A stretch of 64,000 bases of DNA from Nitrosotalea devaniterrae (GCA_900065925.1 LN890280.1:736451-800450), one strand, 5' to 3'; counted from the first letter of the stretch, positions 26,539 to 35,265 are shown. The notes: generated by a model not told the origin, from the letters alone. Numbers and translations: made by a program.

Positions 26539-28326
26539 TCAGATTATGGTTTTATCAAAATGATTTAACGATATCGGCATAGACTCATTCATCACTTTCG
26601 AATCCATACTCTCTATCTTCCCTAACCATAATCGCTTTCTATCCGCATTAAGATTGAACTGCTTTGTAACCTCCTTGATCTTGCCAATTTCAGATATCTT
26701 GTTTTGAATTATCGATGACCTCAATCTTGAATTTCGCATGATCCTAATTTTATAAAACAGTTTTCCATCCTTTTCAAATGTCTCCAAGTGCTCAATATCC
26801 TTACCTGACAGTTTCCCAAATCCTCTCTGTTTCCATTTTCTATTGAACCGATAGAACCCATTCTGAAGGAAAAAGACGTCATCAGCCGAGCCGTCAAAAG
26901 AAAACTCGCCCAATTTGTCAGAATCCACATCTAGTTTTTTCGTACAACCGATGGAATCAGTGGCAAAGGCAACGACCTGTCTCTCGATGTTATTTTCTTG
27001 GACAAACCTGTAAAGTTGCGCCCTAGCATAGCCCGTGATAAAAGAAAAAATCACAGGATTGAACAAATTCCCAATTATCCAGTTGATCTTTTGGCCAGTC
27101 TTGCCATAGATTGAATTTAGTATGATCTTGATTGGCAACTGCATCGGATCATTTTTCCTCTTTAGTTCCAGCCTCTTTTGGTACATTTTTTCGATAAATT
27201 CCTTGTATGGATATGTTTTAGATCTTGAAATAAACTGGTATGAATCCAGAATCTTGTAAAATCTTGCATCCTTGCAGACTTGCAATTCCTCCAATGTAAC
27301 ATACGTTTCAAATTTTCCAGATGTAAAGATGATGTTATTTTTTATCCTAAATGGAAATGGCGGGATGTGTTCATTGTCAGGAATGTTTGCACGAATCCTG
27401 AAAAATCCCATCTTAGAATCAGGATGGATTGATTTACTTCTAATCCATTTTCCTTTGGAAAGATCTGGAATTTTTCTAATCGCATCAGGATATGCAGAAT
27501 TGATGTCATACAGATGTGCAGTTCCAATAAAACCTCGTTTTAGCATCTCAAATCTTCCGCCTACATAACTGCGGTAAGCCATTTTTTGGATTTCATATGG
27601 TATCGAGTCAAAGGTTGGAAATGCCACGCCATGATTTATCAGGACACGCTCTGCCAAGTATCCTGACGAGTACCATTTGAGCGAATAAAACCCAAATGCT
27701 TTATGAAATAGTTTAACCCATTTTTCTGAGAGTTCTTTTGTTAGAGTACAATCCTTGATGCAATAATTTCTGATCATCTTTTTGTTGTGATTGTAAAATG
27801 ATGGTGAAAACTCGTCACGCTTTTCTTTTATTTTCAGATATTCATCGTCTAATTTTCTTATGTTTTCTTGGTATGCTTTAACTAGTGATTTTCCATTGTA
27901 AAATTGGGCAATGTCATAAAATACCGACGAATGGTGTCTTTTCCTGATTTTTAGGCACTTGTTAGGTATGTACTCAAGCGTAAATTCCTTGAATTTGAAG
28001 CGTAATTTCCTATTTTTCTTGTATGAGAACAGTTCATTTTCTAATAGTTTCAAGATGACCTCTGCATCATATTCTAGATGATAAAAAAAATTCCATGATC
28101 CTTGGTATTTTTTATTGAATAGAAAATTTATCACAGATTCGGGTGTTATATTATCTAGGAATTTTCCGTCCGAATCTGCAATAAGAAAAATATTTCCTTG
28201 CCAAGTTTCCGTGTCTAACGCATGGACTTTACGCAAATCTGACTTGGCTTTATCACGATTTTGTTTCTTTCCTGTAAAGATCTTGTCAAGATCTTTGAAA
28301 TCAGTTATGGGGATGGATTTTCCCAT
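26539..28326 (-). CDS. family B DNA polymerase of the protein-primed type (casposon)
   Basis: 595 residues. Exonuclease motifs: ALDTE (D38, E40), Exo II NFFYHLEYD (D87), Exo III YCIKD (188-192). A YVGGRF motif (254-259), typical of protein-primed polymerases, precedes polymerase motif A DINSAYP (274-280), motif B KIILNSIYGKTG (400-411) and motif C FATDS (454-458). In motif C the first Asp of the usual DTDS is replaced by Ala; the second, the metal ligand, remains. It should copy the casposon DNA. It overlaps the upstream 113-residue gene by 22 bp. Confidence 0.9.
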   Translation of the reverse strand: MGKSIPITDFKDLDKIFTGKKQNRDKAKSDLRKVHALDTETWQGNIFLIADSDGKFLDNITPESVINFLFNKKYQGSWNFFYHLEYDAEVILKLLENELFSYKKNRKLRFKFKEFTLEYIPNKCLKIRKRHHSSVFYDIAQFYNGKSLVKAYQENIRKLDDEYLKIKEKRDEFSPSFYNHNKKMIRNYCIKDCTLTKELSEKWVKLFHKAFGFYSLKWYSSGYLAERVLINHGVAFPTFDSIPYEIQKMAYRSYVGGRFEMLKRGFIGTAHLYDINSAYPDAIRKIPDLSKGKWIRSKSIHPDSKMGFFRIRANIPDNEHIPPFPFRIKNNIIFTSGKFETYVTLEELQVCKDARFYKILDSYQFISRSKTYPYKEFIEKMYQKRLELKRKNDPMQLPIKIILNSIYGKTGQKINWIIGNLFNPVIFSFITGYARAQLYRFVQENNIERQVVAFATDSIGCTKKLDVDSDKLGEFSFDGSADDVFFLQNGFYRFNRKWKQRGFGKLSGKDIEHLETFEKDGKLFYKIRIMRNSRLRSSIIQNKISEIGKIKEVTKQFNLNADRKRLWLGKIESMDSKVMNESMPISLNHFDKTII

Positions 28327-28646
28327 ACTGCATCAGGTATTGGTACATCCTCACCTCTCTTTCGTCGTGCTAATTGTTTTCTGATTTCTAAGTATGTTAA
28401 ATCTGGATAGCTGTTCTGGATTTGCCTGATGTAATTGTGATAGCGTTTCATCTTGCCACTTCTTTTTTTGTTTGAGAAAATTGTTTTCTCTTTCTTGCTT
28501 GGCTGTGTGATTACGGGTTTCGTCTTAGTCAGCTTGTCAAGTTCTTTTTGTAATCTCTTGCGAAGCGCAATTACTTCCTTTATCTTTGGAAGTTTTCTGA
28601 GTGTGGCAAGATCTTTTCTGATCTTGTTTGCGTCAAATGATGTCAT
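28305..28646 (-). CDS. basic small protein coupled to the casposon polymerase
   Basis: 113 residues, very rich in Lys and Arg. N-terminal helical coiled segment (ANKIRKDLATLRKLPKIKEV, RKRLQKELDKLTKTK), a linker, then KRYHNYIRQIQNSYPDLTYL and EIRKQLARRKRGED. No known family. It overlaps the start of the polymerase gene by 22 bp, so the two are translationally coupled. It could be a DNA-binding accessory factor or, as protein-primed polymerases need one, a terminal protein; it holds Tyr and Ser residues that could prime, but this is only a suggestion. Confidence 0.6.
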   Translation of the reverse strand: MTSFDANKIRKDLATLRKLPKIKEVIALRKRLQKELDKLTKTKPVITQPSKKEKTIFSNKKRSGKMKRYHNYIRQIQNSYPDLTYLEIRKQLARRKRGEDVPIPDAVWENPSP

Positions 28647-28670
28647 GATATCATCCTAAAAATAAAAAAG

Positions 28671-29057
28671 TTAGAACACAAACCTCCATCTTCTTATTGG
28701 TCTGTTATTCCTAGAAACTCCAAGCCATGTTTTGAACTTGAATTTTCTTCCTTTCTTTAGATTGTCTCTTTTGGCCGCATTATTCCAGCCATTTAGCAAT
28801 GAAACATTTCTTGAATCATGTGCATGAAGTGAGATAATCCGCTTTTCGAATTTGTCATTTACCTTCTGCCAGACGTATGCACATGTAGAATATTCTGTTT
28901 CAAATGTCTGCGGGCCTTCTGATCTGAGTTCTAGGATATCGGGCTTTGTCTCACTTGTTGACGTGTATTCTCCGATTTTGATAAACGGAGTCAGGTCTTG
29001 CTTTTCCGCCTTGGTTTTGTGCGGTTTTGTGCCTGTTTTGGATAGTTTTGTACTCAT
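28671..29057 (-). CDS. hypothetical basic protein, 128 residues (casposon)
   Basis: N-terminal 30 residues are Lys/Thr-rich and probably disordered (KLSKTGTKPHKTKAEKQD); the rest is beta-rich (FIKIGEYTSTSETKPDILEL, ETEYSTCAYVWQKVNDKFEK) and ends GVSRNNRPIRRWRFVF. The pattern would suit a single-strand DNA-binding OB fold but I cannot identify it. It overlaps the AbrB-like gene upstream by 4 bp and lies 24 bp before the basic protein gene, in one minus-strand replication operon. Confidence 0.55.
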   Translation of the reverse strand: MSTKLSKTGTKPHKTKAEKQDLTPFIKIGEYTSTSETKPDILELRSEGPQTFETEYSTCAYVWQKVNDKFEKRIISLHAHDSRNVSLLNGWNNAAKRDNLKKGRKFKFKTWLGVSRNNRPIRRWRFVF

Positions 29058-29254
29058 TTCTTCCTGTCTCCTGATCGTATTGGAGTCAGGATGAGGTTTC
29101 CTTCTCCCGTCAAGGTCATCTTGACCTTCATTGTACCACCAAGAAAGTTCTCGGTGAATGTCTTGGGCAGAGTAACAATTTTTGAAAAATTCATGTTACT
29201 TACCTTTCTTGTTCCCAAGTCTAGATTTTTGATATGATTTTTGGGTTTACGCAT
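29054..29254 (-). CDS. AbrB/SpoVT-like DNA-binding protein
   Basis: 66 residues. The core MNFSKIVTLPKTFTENFLGG, followed by MKVKMTLTGEGNLILTPIR, is the swapped-hairpin AbrB pattern (xxx-V-x-LPK-x-F..., then beta strands ending LTPI). AbrB-like proteins bind DNA as dimers and often regulate mobile elements. It is the first gene of the minus-strand operon that leads to the polymerase, 4 bp overlapping the next gene. Confidence 0.75.
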   Translation of the reverse strand: MRKPKNHIKNLDLGTRKVSNMNFSKIVTLPKTFTENFLGGTMKVKMTLTGEGNLILTPIRSGDRKK

Positions 29255-29297
29255 GTATTGATGATCTTAAAATAATATCAATCTCTGATCAAAAGCG

Positions 29298-30008
29298 ATA
29301 AAACTGAATTCAGGTGTATCGCGTTTAACAGCATATAAAAGCAAGCGGGAAGTTTGGAAAGAAAAAGTTTTCCAGTTTATTGAGAAAAAATCTGACAAAG
29401 GTCAGTCACCAAATCAAAAGCAAATCATAGAATATTGTAACAAAAACATCAAGATCAAGAATACGGCGTGTAGAAAATTAATTGATGAACTAGTGAGCGA
29501 AGGCAGAATCAAATTTATCAAATCCAATGTGAATGATAAGTACTATTACATTGATGGTTTATTCAAGATGGATTTACTGGAAGCTACTATACAAGATTTT
29601 TTTGAAAGGTTTGATGCGGTATTAGATAAAAGAGAGTCAATATTTTCTCAGTCTACGCCTGAAGAACAAGCTGCAATAGTAAAGTTTGTACTCTCAAGTC
29701 TACTTAAAATCTCAAACATATTGCTATTCTCTCAGGCAGTTTCAAATCCGCAAAGTAACTCCAACAAGAAAACGCTAGTTGAAATCAAAAAAAGGATACA
29801 ACGACTCTATAGAATTATTGACAGTTTACCTGAAGACAGTGAGATCCGCATATGGTTTCTTTATCTATTATTTGGATACAAGGAAAGTTTTCGACAATTT
29901 CGCAAATCAGTTAATGGTGACTCGAAAAAGTTTATTGAAAATTTCATGGATGAGGTATTTTTCAAGGATATTTCTGAATTCGAGTCCACTGTATCCCGTA
30001 CGATATAG
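29298..30008 (+). CDS. winged-helix-like protein with no canonical start codon (casposon)
   Basis: The frame is open from 29289 and reads as protein from the start (LTAYKSKREVWKEKVFQFIE, then SPNQKQIIEYCNKN, NTACRKLIDELVSEGRIKFI), a helix-turn-helix with a wing. The first ATG/GTG/TTG in frame is the GTG at 29493, which would cut off the HTH. TTAAAATAATA (29267-29277) would place transcription start near 29300, at the in-frame ATA 29298 or CTG 29304. The C-terminal half is helical (FFERFDAVLDKRESIF, LLKISNILLFSQAV). Start uncertain; the gene could also be damaged. Confidence 0.55.
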   Translation: MKLNSGVSRLTAYKSKREVWKEKVFQFIEKKSDKGQSPNQKQIIEYCNKNIKIKNTACRKLIDELVSEGRIKFIKSNVNDKYYYIDGLFKMDLLEATIQDFFERFDAVLDKRESIFSQSTPEEQAAIVKFVLSSLLKISNILLFSQAVSNPQSNSNKKTLVEIKKRIQRLYRIIDSLPEDSEIRIWFLYLLFGYKESFRQFRKSVNGDSKKFIENFMDEVFFKDISEFESTVSRTI

Positions 30009-30009
30009 T

Positions 30010-30258
30010 TTGGATCCTCATCTTGCGATTTGTTCTGTTATGATGCACTCGGTGATACCGTGTTGATATTATGCGGAAATGTGGGAATGCCGCCCATATG
30101 CGGCAGTTATGTATCCAAAACCGCCTATATTGTATCAAAAATCGTGCGTGATTCGGCGGTTTTCGTGCGGTACCGCATATGTTGAGATCTTAGAGGTATC
30201 GCACAAGATCTCATAGTATCCGTCATGGATTCTCGATGTATCTCATACTAGGATCCAA
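30010..30258. repeat. nested palindrome island in the casposon
   Basis: A 283-bp non-coding gap (30009-30291), richer in GC than its surroundings, with many inverted repeats: TTGGATCCT (30010-30018) with AGGATCCAA (30250-30258) spans the whole; inside are TGCCGC/GCGGCA (30088-30105), AAAACCGCC (30117-30125) with GGCGGTTTT (30155-30163), the 12-bp palindrome TGCGGTACCGCA (30166-30177), and GAGATCT with AGATCTC (30184-30190, 30206-30212). The nested order suggests a replication origin, recombination site or regulatory RNA; which one I cannot tell. Confidence 0.55.
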
Positions 30259-30291
30259 TTTTTATGAATTAAAGATCTAAGATATCTCATA

Positions 30292-30861
30292 ATGCCAGAG
30301 CCAAAAACCTTGAAACAGTTACGTGATCTTGCTGAATTGAATCTCTGTGATAGATGTAAGCCGGTTTATTCGCAATTGCTAGAACCTAACATAAAATCTA
30401 TTGTTGAAGGATATTTCTATTATTGGAAGGACATGGAATGGAGAGTCACTGTCATGGTAATGAAACTAGAAGGGGCTTTCAAAAAATCTTCATTTTATCT
30501 AAATATTGATTCAGATTTTGCAGCAAAAAATTTAGACGAAATAAATTTCGAAGCATATGAAAAAGTTAATGACAAATCATTAAAATGGAAAATCGATTAT
30601 CTTCATGAGAAAGGAATTATTGGAGATTCATCTCACAAACTTTTAGACAGATTACGATTAAAAAGGAATGAAAAAATTCATCAACCTTTCAATGATTTTG
30701 TTGAGCAAGATCTGGTCAATTTCATGTATGGAGCACATGTAATCCAAAACATCTGGTTGACAATCTTTGCAGGCTTTGAACCTCAAGTAATCGAAAATAT
30801 GAGAAATAGTGTAGAAAAACTGTCTGAAATGTACTATGACATGATTGTAAAAACCATCTAG
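30292..30861 (+). CDS. HEPN-like protein (casposon cargo)
   Basis: 189 residues with ATG 28 bp after TTTTTATGAAT (leaderless). It is all-helical and contains LDRLRLKRNEKIHQPF, fitting the R-x4-H motif of HEPN domains (Arg-Asn-Glu-Lys-Ile-His), followed by the acidic turn and helix typical of that fold. An N-terminal CDRC pair is present. HEPN proteins are often RNases in defence or toxin systems. It is 9 bp upstream of another unknown gene, and the OLD nuclease gene follows in opposite orientation. Family assignment is by motif only. Confidence 0.5.
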   Translation: MPEPKTLKQLRDLAELNLCDRCKPVYSQLLEPNIKSIVEGYFYYWKDMEWRVTVMVMKLEGAFKKSSFYLNIDSDFAAKNLDEINFEAYEKVNDKSLKWKIDYLHEKGIIGDSSHKLLDRLRLKRNEKIHQPFNDFVEQDLVNFMYGAHVIQNIWLTIFAGFEPQVIENMRNSVEKLSEMYYDMIVKTI

Positions 30862-30870
30862 CTTTTTATC

Positions 30871-31494
30871 TTGTTAATGATAATCCAAATATTAGACTTG
30901 AAAAATATCTTTGATCAAATTCCTGAGAATATACGAAGATTCAGGTTTGAAGATGAATTTTTTGCAATGAGGAAAACTAATTCGGGTCAAGTAGATTTCT
31001 ATGTTAAAGATGTAAAAAAGAAATCACACGTTCATTTCTATGATTATAACGGTAAGTCGGGGTTTGTATTTACACGTGAAAATAGACGTGGAAAACATAA
31101 TGAACACACTACCATGCCAAACCCAATCGAGTTTTTAGACGTGATTAAAGAATTCATTATTTATGCATGGAGTAAAGTAGAAAGAATTGATGTCACTGAT
31201 CATGTCTTTATAGGAACGAAAGTCACACTTTATTCCATTCCAGTACTTACTTTGGATAAAATGCGAGACAGGCAGGCATATTTCAAACAAGAATTTACTA
31301 TCGAAGAGTTGTTATTTGAGAAAATAGACTTGCATGAAACAAAATTCGGTACCGTAGTGAATGAGAAGGGGAGAGAGACACATTTGATATTTGTAAGAAA
31401 CGGTGAAATCTATGGCCTATCTATAAAAGATCTAAACAATATGGAAAAAATATTTGAAAAGGATCCTAGAGTAAAAGCATTTTCTATGTTATGA
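30871..31494 (+). CDS. hypothetical protein, 207 residues (casposon cargo)
   Basis: Complete frame 9 bp after the HEPN-like gene, so co-transcribed. It is alpha/beta with aromatic strands (QVDFYVKDVKKKSHVHFYDY, GFVFTRENRRGKHNEHTTMP) and a later strand pair around THLIFVRNGEIYGLSI. Its stop overlaps that of the OLD nuclease gene by 11 bp (tail to tail). I do not recognise a family; a partner or antitoxin role to the HEPN-like protein is possible but unproven. Confidence 0.5.
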   Translation: MLMIIQILDLKNIFDQIPENIRRFRFEDEFFAMRKTNSGQVDFYVKDVKKKSHVHFYDYNGKSGFVFTRENRRGKHNEHTTMPNPIEFLDVIKEFIIYAWSKVERIDVTDHVFIGTKVTLYSIPVLTLDKMRDRQAYFKQEFTIEELLFEKIDLHETKFGTVVNEKGRETHLIFVRNGEIYGLSIKDLNNMEKIFEKDPRVKAFSML

Positions 31495-33463
31495 TTGTAT
31501 CAAAAATTGTTCTCAATTCTTGAACTCTAGTAGAGTACACTTCATCTAAATTCCACTTCGAGAAGTTATTCTTACAAAAATCTATTATTTTTTCTAATTT
31601 TTTCTTTCTACCTTTAATCCCAACATAATCTTCCAATTCGCCCTCTTTTAGAATGAAAATCTTATCAGAATATTTTGAAATTATTTTTGGTTCAATTTTT
31701 TTCCATTCTTGTATTTGATTCTGTTTTACATGGTTCAGCAAATCATTTCTATATTCTCTGGAATCCTCGTATTCAAGATCTGTGCCCAATTTACTCACCG
31801 TGTAAGATTCTGCGTTAAAAACAGACTTCATAGTTAATAGTAGACTATCATCAATAATTTCTAAATCCTTTTCAAAAACATTATCAAGATCTGCTATGAA
31901 ATACACAGATAAACCATATTTTTCCAAAAATTCCTTCCAAGTAGAAAAACTCTTTTTTCCACCAATATCCAGAAATTCAATATTATCATTTTTTTTATAA
32001 TGATCTAAAAAGAACTTGTAGAAATATTCATCAGATGGTCCTTCGACTAAAACTGTCTGATCAACAAAAAATATCTTTGATGAATTAGTGTAGTTCAGTA
32101 TGTTAATTAGATCCTTATCACTCGCAGTAATCTTTAGTGGGTGTACAACCTTGGTAAACTTAGTAGGTTTGTAGAAACGATATACTGAATTTATTGTCTC
32201 AGGAGTAATAAAAACTGGAGAATGTGTTGCAACAATGCATTGTAGATTTAGATCTTTTTGTGCATATTCGATTATGCTCATGCATTTTTTTTGCATTTGA
32301 GGATGAAGATGAATTTCTGGTTCATCAATTATCAACAAACCATCTTTAAGATCTGGTGCAAAAATGCTAAAAATAAAATGAATGATGCCTTTTTCTCCCG
32401 CACTTAAATCGGCGATTTCTACAGGATCATTATTTTTTACATCTTTGAAACTAAAGCCATATGTGAGTTTTCGTTGTTGTGTTCTCTCAACATGTAGATA
32501 TAATGAAAGATTTTGGCGTAAAAGTTTGTTTATGCTATCAAGAACAGGATCTTGAAGTAAATCCAATGGAGTTTTTCCATCAGGATTTTTGATTCCATCT
32601 TTTGACATTTCTAATTCTTTTCTACTTAATGCGTCCGATAACTTGGATTTTATGCGAAGGAAAATTGCAGGTTCATCATTGTTTGATATTCTGGTGCTGT
32701 CAGAACGAACTTTTCTTTTAATTGTAGATAACTGTTCAGTCCAATTTGCATCAAACGAGAAATTGGGGTCCATTTGATTGAAATTTCGATAGCTTCCAAT
32801 AATTGCAAAAGAATTTTTTAATGGTTTCCAACCTATGTTTTTCTCATTATTTGCAATTGTGATTATATTCTGTATGAATTCAAACCACTGAAGATAATTA
32901 AAAATAAAAAATTCTAATGGATTTAACTGGGATTCCAATTCTAACACATTCTTATTTTGCGAATTTTTGAATAACAACTTGATCGAATTCGCGGATTGCA
33001 ATTCTGATACTAAGACATCGGTGTTAAAAGGTGGGGGTTGATTAGTATAGTCACGAAATAATTCATTTATTTTGTTCACATTATTCTGAATGAAATTCAG
33101 GTTTTCTTTATCGTATTCACTTAATTCTAAAATAATTTCTACTTGTTTAGTTTCATGTATGCTCTCAGAATGCTTTTTTAAACTAAAGACATTTTGTCCC
33201 GATAATGTGAGTGTATTTCGTAAGGATAGATTGGTGGGATTTACTTTATAATTAATAGTGTTCTGCTCATCATATACAGATTCTCTAAAAAGTGCTTTTC
33301 TAAGCAATTCATTTATTATTTCTAAAAAATTGCTTTTACCAGAACCGTTTGGTCCTATCAATATGTTTAATCCATCATTGAATGTTATTTCTTGAGCATC
33401 AGCAATATTCTCATGATGTTCAAAACTCAGAATGTTTGATATGCGAATTGATCTGATTTTCAT
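31484..33463 (-). CDS. OLD-family ATPase-TOPRIM nuclease (casposon cargo)
   Basis: 659 residues. ABC-type ATPase: Walker A GPNGSGKS (37-44), signature DLSAGEKG (352-359), Walker B LLIIDEPEIHLHP (376-388) and H-loop ATHSP (H414). A TOPRIM domain follows with Glu in VLVEGPSDEY (E474) and ADLD (D525, D527). This is the OLD/GajA-type layout, nucleases known in anti-virus defence (class 1 OLD, Gabija GajA, retron and PARIS partners). No UvrD-like GajB lies beside it. The nearby HEPN-like and unknown genes might form a defence cassette with it. Confidence 0.88.
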   Translation of the reverse strand: MKIRSIRISNILSFEHHENIADAQEITFNDGLNILIGPNGSGKSNFLEIINELLRKALFRESVYDEQNTINYKVNPTNLSLRNTLTLSGQNVFSLKKHSESIHETKQVEIILELSEYDKENLNFIQNNVNKINELFRDYTNQPPPFNTDVLVSELQSANSIKLLFKNSQNKNVLELESQLNPLEFFIFNYLQWFEFIQNIITIANNEKNIGWKPLKNSFAIIGSYRNFNQMDPNFSFDANWTEQLSTIKRKVRSDSTRISNNDEPAIFLRIKSKLSDALSRKELEMSKDGIKNPDGKTPLDLLQDPVLDSINKLLRQNLSLYLHVERTQQRKLTYGFSFKDVKNNDPVEIADLSAGEKGIIHFIFSIFAPDLKDGLLIIDEPEIHLHPQMQKKCMSIIEYAQKDLNLQCIVATHSPVFITPETINSVYRFYKPTKFTKVVHPLKITASDKDLINILNYTNSSKIFFVDQTVLVEGPSDEYFYKFFLDHYKKNDNIEFLDIGGKKSFSTWKEFLEKYGLSVYFIADLDNVFEKDLEIIDDSLLLTMKSVFNAESYTVSKLGTDLEYEDSREYRNDLLNHVKQNQIQEWKKIEPKIISKYSDKIFILKEGELEDYVGIKGRKKKLEKIIDFCKNNFSKWNLDEVYSTRVQELRTIFDTIIT

Positions 33464-33577
33464 GTATTATCATTCTTGAATTCATGTCGTATTTAAGACC
33501 AATTTCATAATCAACTCAATTGCTGAATTCTAAACTTCAATCTAATGTTAAATATCGTGTAGAAGTTAGATTATTTC

Positions 33578-34396
33578 GTGAAATATCTACTAGTTTTATT
33601 TTTAGGCATAATAATTGTCCCTGCTTTAGCACAAAATGCTCCAACTAATCAAACAGATTATCAAAAATTCACGGATTCTATTAAAATTCTACAATCAGAA
33701 CACAAAACATCTGATACACTAGCATTTTTTTACGCAATTATTACTTTTATGGCTGGTACTATTATTGTTATAGTAATATCCTTAGGGCAGAAAAAGCAAT
33801 CAGATAAAATTCAAAAATTGGTGACACAGACAGTTACACAACAAAATGAAATATCAAAACTGATTGGACGGATCAATAAATTTGAGGAAGAACAAAAAAT
33901 ATTTCTCAATGAACTTGAAAAGACTAGAACCGCAAGAATAAGCTTTTATGGTTCAAAATTAATTACAGACTTTCAAACAATTCAGAAATATTTTGTCAAT
34001 GTGGAAAAACTGCCCGTTGCAGAATTGCAAAAAATGAATCCCACATTTTTTGCAAAATTTGGATTCTCGCATGTAATAACGCTTAATGTAAATAATGAGA
34101 ACGTGGAGATTCCAAACATACAATTTTTCAATGTTATGAAACAAGATCTTCAAGTTATAGAATCTGATTTGCCACCTGAAGTTTCATACTTTGCAGGTAC
34201 GATCATAGAGTTAGCTCAATTATGCTTCATTCCTATGAATGGTAATGTTGATTTCAATAATGAATTATGGAAAAAGACAAAGCAAGATGTTGAGACGGCA
34301 ATAGGTAGGCTTGATTCCTTAGTTGTTGTTAAAAAATCACTTAAAGATTATGAAGTGAAATTTGTTAGAAGTAATGTGACAATCAGGTTTGATTAG
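33578..34396 (+). CDS. membrane-anchored coiled-coil protein (casposon cargo)
   Basis: 272 residues with GTG start. An N-terminal signal peptide or anchor (KYLLVLFLGIIIVPALAQ) and a second membrane helix (FFYAIITFMAGTIIVIVISL, near 50-70) are followed by a charged coiled coil (KIQKLVTQTVTQQNEISKLI) and a cytoplasmic or outer globular region. No known family. Divergent from the OLD nuclease gene by 114 bp, so possibly a partner. Similar overall plan to the 316-residue coiled-coil protein at the other side of the element. Confidence 0.55.
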   Translation: MKYLLVLFLGIIIVPALAQNAPTNQTDYQKFTDSIKILQSEHKTSDTLAFFYAIITFMAGTIIVIVISLGQKKQSDKIQKLVTQTVTQQNEISKLIGRINKFEEEQKIFLNELEKTRTARISFYGSKLITDFQTIQKYFVNVEKLPVAELQKMNPTFFAKFGFSHVITLNVNNENVEIPNIQFFNVMKQDLQVIESDLPPEVSYFAGTIIELAQLCFIPMNGNVDFNNELWKKTKQDVETAIGRLDSLVVVKKSLKDYEVKFVRSNVTIRFD

Positions 34397-34477
34397 AGAA
34401 TCAAAGGATCATATTCTTAAATGAATCCTCAATTGACATTAAAATTTTTGATATAATTGATATTCAATTTTAGATTA

Positions 34478-35242
34478 TTACTGCCTTTTGTGTGCGCAGA
34501 TTCCTAGAAATTTCTTTTTGGCGTCTTTTGAATAATTACAATTTCCACATAGAACTTGATATCCTGATGGATAACCTGATTTTTTTAGAAATGTGTATAA
34601 TGCATTACCTCTCAGTTTCGATCCCCCATCATCGATCTTTCTACCATGAATGTGATCCATTGTTAAGAAATTTAACTGGTAGATCCCACAGCATGAACAT
34701 TTGGGTACATCTTTTGAGTAATATGAAAAAACTTCAATCTTTAGTTTTTTTAATCTTTTTCTCGCCAAAATATTTTTAGGTTCCAAAGAAAGTGTTGTGA
34801 CTTTATTCATATACGCTTTGGACAAATTACAATTCCTGCAAAGAACCTGATAACCTTCTGGAAAGTTTTTTCTTTTAAGCCAGAAATACAGGTGCCATCC
34901 GTCTAGGTTTTTTGGGTGTTTAATATTTTTTTTGCCATCAATATGATCAATAGAAAGAAATTCTAATTCTTGTTCACCACAAAAAGCACAACCTAGTGTT
35001 TGTTTAGAATAATGAGTTAGAACCTCTATTCTGATGGCTCTTCTTTCATTCATTCCATTTTCTTGTCTTTTTTTATTAGATTTATCGCGTCTTTCACCAA
35101 TCCATCTTTTTCTATCTCTTTCATTATATTTTTCCGGGTTTTTTAGCCTGTCAAACCTTTTTAGTTCATTTTGTTTTTTACCTCTCACAATCCATCTTTT
35201 TCTATCATATAGTTTTCTAGATTCAGGATCTTTCAGAGGCAT
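34478..35242 (-). CDS. tandem HNH-type zinc protein (casposon)
   Basis: 254 residues. A basic N-terminal 70 residues (RRDKSNKKRQENGMNERR) is followed by two copies of one module: CAFCGEQ ... DHIDGKK ... GYQVLCRNCNLSKA (85-142) and CSCCGIY ... DHIHGRK ... GYQVLCGNCNYSKD (182-240). Each has two CxxC pairs and a DHxxG motif as in HNH or treble-clef nucleases. HNH proteins are standard in casposons; the duplication is unusual. It lies 23 bp downstream of cas1 on the same strand, in one likely operon. Confidence 0.8.
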   Translation of the reverse strand: MPLKDPESRKLYDRKRWIVRGKKQNELKRFDRLKNPEKYNERDRKRWIGERRDKSNKKRQENGMNERRAIRIEVLTHYSKQTLGCAFCGEQELEFLSIDHIDGKKNIKHPKNLDGWHLYFWLKRKNFPEGYQVLCRNCNLSKAYMNKVTTLSLEPKNILARKRLKKLKIEVFSYYSKDVPKCSCCGIYQLNFLTMDHIHGRKIDDGGSKLRGNALYTFLKKSGYPSGYQVLCGNCNYSKDAKKKFLGICAHKRQ

Positions 35243-35265
35243 TGTTTTCTGATACTAGTCATAGA

